Below are positions 7,269 to 14,060 of a stretch of 20,957 nucleotides of DNA, in pieces. The stretch spans positions 1 through 20,957 of the forward strand of contig CAJUGF010000028.1 in the NCBI GenBank assembly GCA_910585915.1, in the 5' to 3' direction. How positions within the stretch are numbered: the first letter of the stretch is position 1; each line of letters opens with the position of its first letter. The notes below the pieces were generated by a model that did no database searches, was not told the DNA's origin, and worked only from the letters and a program-made list of their open reading frames with translations. The position numbers and the translations under genes are program-made. The DNA is from an uncultured Bacilli bacterium. GTDB taxonomy: Bacteria > Bacillota_I > Bacilli_A > RF39 > UBA660.

Positions 7269-8450
7269 CTATTTAATATCTTTATCATAAGAAATATCAG
7301 AAATAGTATACTTACGATTTTTAGACATAAAACTTAAAAATTTTGTGCTTCCATAGCCAAGTCCAGCTAATAAAAAGAAATAAATTACGCCAAACAAAGT
7401 AAACTTAGGTTCTGCCTTTGTAAGTAAACTAATGATGGACGCACCAGCACTCATACTAGTAACAATTGTTAAACTATTTATCGACTTACTAGTAACATCA
7501 CTCTTAAGTCCAGAAAACAATTTTTGAGCAGAACCTACATAAGTTTGAGTCATATCCCATAAATATTTAATATAATCCAAAGTATCACGTAACGTTTCAA
7601 AACGATAACCACTAATTGCTAAAAACTCTGTTAAATCAGCATCACTCTTACTAATTTTTTCACGCGTTGAAATATAAGTTCCCATCTGATTAATTCTTCC
7701 ATCAATCAAATTAATGGTTTTAGCATATCCCTCTAATTTTGAATTAAACTTAACAATATCTGCTCCACGAACACTTGCATTTTCTTTGACCCTATCAATC
7801 TTTTCCCAAATAATACGATGCATATTCAGATAACGATGCATTTGCCCTTTAAATTCACGAATAAAAATTTGAGCTTCAATATACTTTTCAATATTTAATA
7901 TTTTTTTACTCTTATTATTAATAAAATAATATTTATCACCTCGAACAACATCATAATTATCATTTTTAAATTCAAAATACTTTTGTTTTTCAGTGCGTGA
8001 CAGCAAATCAGCAATTTCATCTTTAGTAGCTTTCTCTGTTACAATAAAGTATGGATAAACTGTTGCAATATTTGCTAGTTCCTTCGGAACAGGAGCTCCC
8101 AAACTAAACAAATAATTAATAGCAGGAGAAAGCTTATTTTCATAATAATCTGTTACTGCATCAATATCAGCAAATAAAGTTTCTTCTTTTACATCATGAT
8201 TATTCAAAACTGTTAAACCATCCTCATAGATTTTTACAGAAATATTAAGATTAGTCGTAAACTCAACAAATTCCTCTCCATCTACTCCATAATCGATTTT
8301 TCCTATTCCAAGATTTTTACGAAGTTCTAATAATTTATCTGCTTCTAAATCAAGTTGACTTCGTCCTTCCCTTAAAAAATCATAAATTTCAGTTAATTGT
8401 AGCATCGTTCTAGGAAACCAACCACCAACATACACATTTGATATTTTCAT
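7269..8450 (-). CDS. Unrecognised protein with two C-terminal membrane helices
   Basis: 393 residues. ATG at 8450 is chosen because AGGAG lies 8 bases upstream, overlapping the stop of the GNAT gene; this drops six residues of the longest frame. I do not recognise the family. The N-terminus (MKISNVYVGGWFPRTMLQL) is followed by a mixed alpha/beta region up to about 190. A long, charged, probably helical stretch (about 200-330) comes next. Two hydrophobic segments then follow near 333-352 and 357-377, with a short charged tail. No signal peptide is present. The layout suggests a cytoplasmic domain tethered to the membrane by a C-terminal hairpin. It is the second gene of an operon with the GNAT acetyltransferase, 11 bases apart, so the two may act together; that is inference. 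Confidence 0.8.
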   Translation of the reverse strand: MKISNVYVGGWFPRTMLQLTEIYDFLREGRSQLDLEADKLLELRKNLGIGKIDYGVDGEEFVEFTTNLNISVKIYEDGLTVLNNHDVKEETLFADIDAVTDYYENKLSPAINYLFSLGAPVPKELANIATVYPYFIVTEKATKDEIADLLSRTEKQKYFEFKNDNYDVVRGDKYYFINNKSKKILNIEKYIEAQIFIREFKGQMHRYLNMHRIIWEKIDRVKENASVRGADIVKFNSKLEGYAKTINLIDGRINQMGTYISTREKISKSDADLTEFLAISGYRFETLRDTLDYIKYLWDMTQTYVGSAQKLFSGLKSDVTSKSINSLTIVTSMSAGASIISLLTKAEPKFTLFGVIYFFLLAGLGYGSTKFLSFMSKNRKYTISDISYDKDIK

Positions 8451-8461
8451 ATAAAAAACTC

Positions 8462-8899
8462 CTAACAATCAAAATAAAAAAACTTAGCATCCAACGCTTC
8501 AAAACCATGTTTCATATAGCATTTATGAGCAGGAACACGGAAATTACAACTCCAAAGCTTAATAGAGACGCAACCCCTTTCCTTACAAACCTTCTTAATG
8601 ACATCCATCATATGATCAGCAATATGATGTCTTCGATATTCAGGTAACACACACACATGATTTAATATAGCGAATGTATCCATTCCATCAAACAAAGTTG
8701 GAACGATGGTAATTTTGGTATGAGCAACAATTTTACCATCCAACGTCCCAATCAAATATAACTGGTTAGGATCATCATAAGTATCCTGAAAAACCCTCAA
8801 AGCTTTATCATAATCAGTATTCTCTTCAAAGCAAAGATTACAAACATCAATAAGTTCCTTAATATCTTCACTCTTGGCAAATCGGAAATTCAATTCCAT
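8462..8899 (-). CDS. GNAT family N-acetyltransferase
   Basis: 145 residues, normal for a single GNAT domain. It transfers an acetyl group from acetyl-CoA to an amine; the substrate is unknown. The acetyl-CoA loop is VCVLPEYRRHHIADHMM (about 81-97), a variant of the usual R/Q-x-x-G-x-G/A because His stands where the first Gly is expected. The C-terminal motif ends in AHKCYMKHGF, the typical xxFYxKxGF strand-helix element. Six Cys make it cysteine-rich for its size. ATG at 8899 has AAAGGTGAT three bases upstream. First gene of a two-gene operon; its stop TAG forms part of the next gene's ribosome site. Confidence 0.88.
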   Translation of the reverse strand: MELNFRFAKSEDIKELIDVCNLCFEENTDYDKALRVFQDTYDDPNQLYLIGTLDGKIVAHTKITIVPTLFDGMDTFAILNHVCVLPEYRRHHIADHMMDVIKKVCKERGCVSIKLWSCNFRVPAHKCYMKHGFEALDAKFFYFDC

Positions 8900-8926
8900 C
8901 TAATCACCTTTACCCTATCTATAACC

Positions 8927-8955
8927 ATTATAACAAAAGAAAATCAAAAAAACAA
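8927..8955 (-). promoter_or_regulatory. Predicted promoter of GNAT operon
   Basis: On the minus strand TTGTTT (8955-8950), 17 bases, then TATAAT (8932-8927) preceded by TGT, giving an extended -10 (TGTTATAAT). The same extended -10 sequence occurs at the RDD promoter. Confidence 0.6.
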
Positions 8956-8977
8956 AAAACTTGACAAAAAAGTCAAG
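8953..8977 (-). terminator. Intrinsic terminator overlapping a stop codon
   Basis: Stem cttgac (8960-8965) with gtcaag (8972-8977) and an A6/T6 loop, followed on the minus strand by TTTTTT (8959-8954). The TGA stop of the cohesin-like gene (8975-8973) lies in the stem. Confidence 0.8.
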
Positions 8978-9770
8978 CTTTTGTAAATATTTTATTTTTA
9001 AATTTAAAATAAGAAAAAATACCCACTGTCAATAAAGAAAAGAATGAAAGAAAAGAAACAATCAACTTTGACAATTTTTGAACAGGAGTTTCTGAATTGA
9101 CAGAATAATCTTTTTTCAAAATAATTTCACCATTAGCTTCTGCTGTAATGATAACATCTCCATCTTTTTTAAAGATCACATGACCTTCTGCATCTACAAT
9201 AGCAATATCTTCATTACTGCTCTTCCATACTATTTCTTTATCTTGAACATAAGAAGGCAATTCCTCCTTTAACTCCTCATCTGATTTCACTATTACTTTA
9301 TTGGCGAAATGAACTATTCCATTTTGAACTTCAAAATCATAATTACTTGTTTCATTTTTACCAAAATTATCAATAATTAATTGAATTTCTGTATCTTCTT
9401 TAACTGCTTCCTTCACTCTAAAAGTTAATGTTAAAATTTCCCCATTATCTTCCATCAATTTGGATTCCCTAACCGTCAAAGCAAAAAAAGAAATATTCCC
9501 ATCCAAATTTTTTTCTGCACCTTTAAGTATTGCATTCGATAATCCCAAAATTTCAGAAGAAACAAACTCTAACTTTTCTTGATCATATACAATTGTTGAA
9601 CTTAAAACACCAAATCCAGGATTATGTTCCAAATGTAAAGAAACCACAAATTCTTCATGAGTATTAACCGTAATCTCATTCATTTTAAATTCAATTTTTT
9701 CAGCTGCCTGACAAAAAGATGGACAAAAACAAAAGAAAACAAACAGAAATAATAATATTTTTTTCTTCAT
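8973..9770 (-). CDS. Membrane-anchored cohesin-like/Big2 surface protein
   Basis: 265 residues. ATG at 9770 has GGAG 7 bases upstream. A signal peptide (about 1-22, KKKILLFLFVFFCF...CQA) is followed by a cohesin-like beta-sandwich (about 27-153, with IVYDQEKLEF and GEILTLTFRVKE, typical of cohesin and related domains). One weak Big2-like unit follows (about 178-220, WKSSNEDIAIVDAEGHVIF). A hydrophobic helix (about 235-255) ends with a basic tail (FKFKNKIFTKA). It has no LPXTG or NPKTG motif, so it should stay in the membrane facing out. It is a small sibling of the 1103-aa protein directly upstream and is likely in the same operon (56-base gap with a weak hairpin). Cohesins classically bind dockerins, but none is visible here, so the partner is unknown. 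Confidence 0.82.
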   Translation of the reverse strand: MKKKILLFLFVFFCFCPSFCQAAEKIEFKMNEITVNTHEEFVVSLHLEHNPGFGVLSSTIVYDQEKLEFVSSEILGLSNAILKGAEKNLDGNISFFALTVRESKLMEDNGEILTLTFRVKEAVKEDTEIQLIIDNFGKNETSNYDFEVQNGIVHFANKVIVKSDEELKEELPSYVQDKEIVWKSSNEDIAIVDAEGHVIFKKDGDVIITAEANGEIILKKDYSVNSETPVQKLSKLIVSFLSFFSLLTVGIFSYFKFKNKIFTKA

Positions 9771-9788
9771 CACAGTTCTCCATTAAGT

Positions 9789-9817
9789 AAAAAAGCTCTA
9801 GGAAGTTCCCAAAGCTT
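9789..9817 (-). terminator. Weak terminator or attenuator between the two cohesin-like genes
   Basis: The aagct (9793-9797) and agctt (9813-9817) arms, with a small inner gga/tcc pairing, are followed on the minus strand by a run of T (9794-9789). The stem is short, so readthrough is likely. It could reduce expression of the small gene relative to the large one. Confidence 0.45.
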
Positions 9818-9826
9818 ATTCTTTTT

Positions 9827-12800
9827 TTATTTTAATTTAGCTTTTTTATGAAGCAAGAATCCAAGTCCAAGCATAGAACCAATAGCAACCAAGATTGACC
9901 CAGTTACAGGAGCAATTCCTGTTTTAGGATTTACTGGTTTAGTGACTTCAAAATCATAAGTAAGCTCCATACCATTAACATTAACAGTCAAAGTTACCTT
10001 ACCAGCACCCACACCAGTAATTACACCATTTTCATCAATAGTTGCAATACTCTCATCACTTGATTTAAATTGATATACTAAATCATCAGTAACATTTGTT
10101 GGATTTAATAATATATTTAAATTGGTTTGCTCTCCAATACTAATATTATTCTTTGTATTAATAATTGAAATACTTTCTAAATGTACTTCATGTACAGTAA
10201 CTTTAGCAGATACTTCCATATTATCAATACGTGCAGTAATCACACAATCGCCTTCACCACGGCCTGTAACAACACCAAATTCATCAACGGTAGCTACATC
10301 TTCATCACTACTTTCAAATACAATACGATCATATTCTGTAGTATTTTCTGGATTAAAGGTTAAATCTAAAATTTTCTTTTCATTACGATTTAATTCAAAT
10401 TCTTTAACACTCATATCAATAGAAGAAATAGGAATAATGGAAACAGTAACATTGACCTCTACAGTCATTCCATTTGATAAAGATCCAATAACAGTTGTAT
10501 TTCCTTCCCCAACACCTGTAACGATGCCATTTTCTGAAACAGTAGCTACTCCTTCATCATTACTCTTCCAAGTAATTTTTTTATCAGTTGCATTACTAGG
10601 ATTAACTTGTGTAACAATAGTACTTTGACCGTGTCTTAAAATTCCAATAGAATTATTTGAAACTAAATCAAAGCTTGTTACAGGAACAATAACATAAACA
10701 CTTACCTGCTTACTAACATTTCCAGCTTTTGCAGTAATAATAGCCGTTCCCTCACCACGAGCAGTTACAAAACCATTCTGATCAACTGTAACAACATTAT
10801 TATCACTACTACTCCATTCCACTTCATCAGAAGAACCCGCTGGTGCTACTGTTGCAACCAATTGGGCAGTAGTATTACCATTTAATGTTTGTAAATCTAA
10901 TTTACTAGTATTAAGTGTAATATCTGTTGCAGGTACAACTACATGAACCTTACTAGTAACAACTTTTCCGTTACTAGTTGTTGCAGTAATCACACAATCT
11001 CCTTTACCACGAGCTGTAATAACACCATTAGATACAGTTGCAACACTTGTATCACTACTACTCCATGTAATAGTTCTACTATCACTCGTAATATTTGGTT
11101 CAATAGAAGCATAAATTGTCTCTTGACTTCCAATATTAACTAAATTAATAGCTGTTTTATCAAAAGTAATAGATTGAATTGGTGCAACAACAGTAACTTC
11201 AATAGTTGCAGTTTTTACACGTGTTGCATCCACATCACTTGTCCAAGTAGCAGTAATAATAGTTTTACCAGCCACACCATCAAAAGAAGAAACAGCAGTA
11301 ACAAGACCATCTGCACTAATTGTTGCAACCTCTGTATTACTACTACTCCAAGTAATCTTACCAGTTTCATCAACGTTGGTTGTTGGATTAGCTGTAAGTT
11401 GTAACGTTTCCCGAACATTTGCATTAAGTGTTGGTGCCGCCTCATTAATAATAATTCCATCCACAGTTGATAAAACTTTAATATTACGAGTTTCTGAAAC
11501 ACCTCCAGAAGTAGCTGTTACAGTTGTTTCCCCTGCACGAACAGCTGTTATTTTACCATTTGCATCAACTGTTGCAATAGCACTATTTCCAGTAGTCCAT
11601 GTAACCGTTTTATCACTAGCATCACTAGGCATTACTGTTGCTTTCATCAATTTTGTTTGTGTTGGCAATAAAGTAATGGTACTACCATTTGTAACATCAA
11701 GCATAATTCCCGTAACAGGAACAACAACAGTAACATTAACACTAGAAGTCATAGTTCCAACTGTTAAAGTAATAGTAGCTTCTCCACTACCAACAGCTTT
11801 AACAAGTCCACTTTGACTTACAGTAGCAACATCTGTATTATTACTACTCCAAGTAATTTGATCTGTAGTATCAGTTGGATTAATGGTATATGTAAGTTGT
11901 TTTTGAGTATTGCTTCCCGTTTTTTCTAATATAAAATCTACATCCCTAATATTTACATCCTGAATAGGGGCTTTAATATCTAAAGTTACTTGATCCTGAA
12001 AACTTTTTCCTGTTTCACTACTACGAGAAGTAACGGTAATAACTGCTTTACCAGTTTTTTTAATGGTCACATTTCCACTATGATCTACACTGGCAATATC
12101 ATCATGATTGCTCATCCATGTTGTAGTAACAGTATCAGTCATTCCTACTGGTGTATTTCTATAATTCAATTGATATGAAGCCACATCATTTTTATTAATG
12201 ACAATAGCATTTTCTTGAATCTCAGAATTTGTAATTTCTACTCCACCCAAATGGGAAATAACATGAACACTTACTTCAAAATTTTGACCAAAAGCGGTTA
12301 CTTTTACTTTAGCATTTCCAACTTTTAAAGCAGTCACTTTACCATCACCATCAACAGAAACAATATCACTACCTTCTGTAATAGTATAAGTAAAATCTTT
12401 ATTATCAGTAGTATCTCTTGGCAAATAATCAACAATAATATTAGCACTATTACTAACACCCATATCGATATTTAAATCGGATGTTGCTAACTGAACACTA
12501 GTTGAATCCACAGGAACCTCTACAAATACAGTAAGTGGCATACCATTTGCATTCACTTTAGCATCAGTACCTATAATATTTCCTGATGCATCAAATTGGG
12601 CATTTTGAACATCCAATTCCTCAATAGAGACTTCAGTATTTCCAGAAGCAGTTTCTAAAACTTCAAAAGTTAAACTTCCAATTTTTACATTACTATCTTT
12701 ATAAAAATTAGAATATAAAACAGCAAGAGCAACATATCCTCGATCAATACCATCATCTGCTACACCATCACCATCATCATCAAAAGGAACCACAAGACTT

Positions 12801-13138
12801 TTTAAAGTTTTCTGCTCCTTAAATTTATTCTCTTCAGGTTCAAAATCATAATCAACAAGCTTAAGTGCACTTGGATCATACTTAACCTTAAAAGTCATAG
12901 CATTAAAACTCTGATCATTCTCATAATCGATTTGATAAGTAACATATTTCTTATCATTACCATTACTTCTTTCGATCACTGCTGGCATATCTGCAGTAGC
13001 AGGTGTTTTAGCATCAAGCACTGACAATTTAAGTGTTGGTGTACTACTTGCTACAGTATAAACTATCGCAGTAGCAAAGCAAAATAGACACATAACAAGG
13101 CAAAGCCATCTTTTTTTTAACTTCAATTTTATTTTCAT
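9827..13138 (-). CDS. Large wall-anchored cohesin-like/Big2 repeat protein with NPKTG signal
   Basis: 1103 residues. ATG at 13138 is preceded by AGGAGG at 7 bases, one of the best ribosome sites in the window. A signal peptide (about 11-31) is followed by a cohesin-like domain (about 35-205) with a Ca2+-binding-like loop, FDDDGDGVADDG (DxDxDGxxD, about 118-129). Ten Big2 (Ig-like) modules follow, each with a W/F-x-S-x-N/D...VATV..G.VT..G core. The C-terminus is NPKTG (about 1070-1074), a hydrophobic helix and a KKAKLK tail, i.e. a wall-sorting signal. NPKTG is the motif cut by Bacillus anthracis sortase B, and a class B sortase gene lies just upstream. The likely role is an extended stalk carrying a binding domain. 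Codon use looks like that of neighbouring genes. A smaller sibling follows. Confidence 0.92.
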   Translation of the reverse strand: MKIKLKLKKRWLCLVMCLFCFATAIVYTVASSTPTLKLSVLDAKTPATADMPAVIERSNGNDKKYVTYQIDYENDQSFNAMTFKVKYDPSALKLVDYDFEPEENKFKEQKTLKSLVVPFDDDGDGVADDGIDRGYVALAVLYSNFYKDSNVKIGSLTFEVLETASGNTEVSIEELDVQNAQFDASGNIIGTDAKVNANGMPLTVFVEVPVDSTSVQLATSDLNIDMGVSNSANIIVDYLPRDTTDNKDFTYTITEGSDIVSVDGDGKVTALKVGNAKVKVTAFGQNFEVSVHVISHLGGVEITNSEIQENAIVINKNDVASYQLNYRNTPVGMTDTVTTTWMSNHDDIASVDHSGNVTIKKTGKAVITVTSRSSETGKSFQDQVTLDIKAPIQDVNIRDVDFILEKTGSNTQKQLTYTINPTDTTDQITWSSNNTDVATVSQSGLVKAVGSGEATITLTVGTMTSSVNVTVVVPVTGIMLDVTNGSTITLLPTQTKLMKATVMPSDASDKTVTWTTGNSAIATVDANGKITAVRAGETTVTATSGGVSETRNIKVLSTVDGIIINEAAPTLNANVRETLQLTANPTTNVDETGKITWSSSNTEVATISADGLVTAVSSFDGVAGKTIITATWTSDVDATRVKTATIEVTVVAPIQSITFDKTAINLVNIGSQETIYASIEPNITSDSRTITWSSSDTSVATVSNGVITARGKGDCVITATTSNGKVVTSKVHVVVPATDITLNTSKLDLQTLNGNTTAQLVATVAPAGSSDEVEWSSSDNNVVTVDQNGFVTARGEGTAIITAKAGNVSKQVSVYVIVPVTSFDLVSNNSIGILRHGQSTIVTQVNPSNATDKKITWKSNDEGVATVSENGIVTGVGEGNTTVIGSLSNGMTVEVNVTVSIIPISSIDMSVKEFELNRNEKKILDLTFNPENTTEYDRIVFESSDEDVATVDEFGVVTGRGEGDCVITARIDNMEVSAKVTVHEVHLESISIINTKNNISIGEQTNLNILLNPTNVTDDLVYQFKSSDESIATIDENGVITGVGAGKVTLTVNVNGMELTYDFEVTKPVNPKTGIAPVTGSILVAIGSMLGLGFLLHKKAKLK

Positions 13139-13164
13139 CAAAAGACCTCCTCTGTATTATAAAT

Positions 13165-13192
13165 ATTATATCACAATAAAATTCATTTTCCA
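13165..13192 (-). promoter_or_regulatory. Predicted promoter of the large surface protein
   Basis: On the minus strand an extended -10, TGATATAAT (hexamer 13170-13165), with a weak -35, TGGAAA (13192-13187), spacer 16. Start near 13158 with a leader of about 20 bases. No good terminator is seen after the sortase gene, so cotranscription with it is also possible. Confidence 0.5.
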
Positions 13193-13273
13193 TATATTTA
13201 ACATGTATTTTTTTAGAAAATGTAAAATATTCTTATGACAATTTTAATCAATCACATATTATAAAAATTCATA

Positions 13274-13978
13274 TTATGTATTTCTCATCGCATGTACAAT
13301 AACCCTTCTCTCATCATCATGATAGCAAGTAGATAAAGTAAGAGTCTTCGTTTTCTTATTTATTCCAGGAAAAGGAACTTCACTACGCTCAAAATAATTC
13401 TTTTGAATATCTAATGGAACATCATCATATTCATCTGTTACATAACTTGCATACACTTGATATTCAAAAGTTTCATTTTCTGTATAAATAAAAATTGTTA
13501 TATCATTTCCAAGCTCTCCACTATAAATCTTTAATAAGTCACTAAACATCGCTGTTCCATAAGAATTATGTCCAAACAAAATCGTATTTTGATCAGAAAA
13601 ATCCGACTGATTTTGATAATTCATAAAAATTGAACCATAAATATTATATTTCTTATAAGCATCATGATCTAAATAAAAAGCATTATCTCTTCCTTTTAAA
13701 ATAGGATATTGAATATGAGTGTTAGGAATATCAATCCATGCTACAATATCAGGATTATATAAATCAAGCTTTTTAAAATCAATAGTTCCAGTACGATCTC
13801 CATTCTCTAGTTGCACTACCTCTTCAATCATATTTTCCTGTAAACGATTAGCTTTTCTTTCATAATAAAAATTTTTTCCAAAATGCCATAATGAAAAAAT
13901 GAATGTCAAAAAAACAAGAACTATCATCAAATTTAAAAATGAAATACGATACTTTTTCTTTAACCGTAATTTTCCCAC
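13274..13978 (-). CDS. srtB: Class B sortase
   Basis: 234 residues from GTG at 13978, which has GAGGG 7 bases upstream. The longer frame from a TTG at 14032 is rejected because that TTG is the -35 box. Membrane cysteine transpeptidase that cuts wall-sorting motifs and links proteins to peptidoglycan. A basic N-terminus and one membrane helix (about 15-34) are followed by the catalytic domain. Class B features are NPDIVAWIDIPNT, the long insert before the catalytic His, and FSDQNTILFGHN with the His (about 134). TLSTC with the Cys is at about 217 and the DDERRV Arg follows a few residues later, so the His-Cys-Arg set is complete. The gene downstream encodes a protein with an NPKTG signal, the likely substrate. 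It has its own promoter. Confidence 0.93.
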   Translation of the reverse strand: MGKLRLKKKYRISFLNLMIVLVFLTFIFSLWHFGKNFYYERKANRLQENMIEEVVQLENGDRTGTIDFKKLDLYNPDIVAWIDIPNTHIQYPILKGRDNAFYLDHDAYKKYNIYGSIFMNYQNQSDFSDQNTILFGHNSYGTAMFSDLLKIYSGELGNDITIFIYTENETFEYQVYASYVTDEYDDVPLDIQKNYFERSEVPFPGINKKTKTLTLSTCYHDDERRVIVHAMRNT

Positions 13979-14003
13979 TAAAATTCCCTCATTCTTAAAC
14001 TTA

Positions 14004-14032
14004 AGTATAAAAGAAAAATAATCCAAAGTCAA
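14004..14032 (-). promoter_or_regulatory. Predicted promoter of the sortase gene
   Basis: On the minus strand TTGACT (14032-14027), exactly 17 bases, then TATACT (14009-14004). Start near 13997. The -35 directly continues the T-rich tail of the ABC operon terminator. Confidence 0.75.
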
Positions 14033-14035
14033 AAA

Positions 14036-14060
14036 AGAAAAAGAGTGTTCTTCACACTCT
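14036..14060 (-). terminator. Intrinsic terminator of the ABC operon, overlapping the stop
   Basis: A 7-bp stem, agagtgt (14042-14048) with acactct (14054-14060), has a 5-base loop and is followed on the minus strand by TTTTTCTTTTTT. The permease TAG stop (14061-14059) overlaps the stem. Confidence 0.8.

Noticed and set aside
8973..8975. TGA as a Trp codon (Mycoplasma-type code)
   Set aside because: TGA here ends a gene within an intrinsic terminator, and Trp in the window is encoded by TGG.
11215..11502. 95-residue Leu-rich frame within the large Big2 gene
   Set aside because: Same-strand shifted frame inside a well-supported coding region, with repeat-driven composition and no ribosome site.
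13979..14032. TTG start for the sortase at 14032
   Set aside because: That TTG is the -35 hexamer TTGACT directly after the previous terminator; GTG at 13978 has a good GAGGG site.
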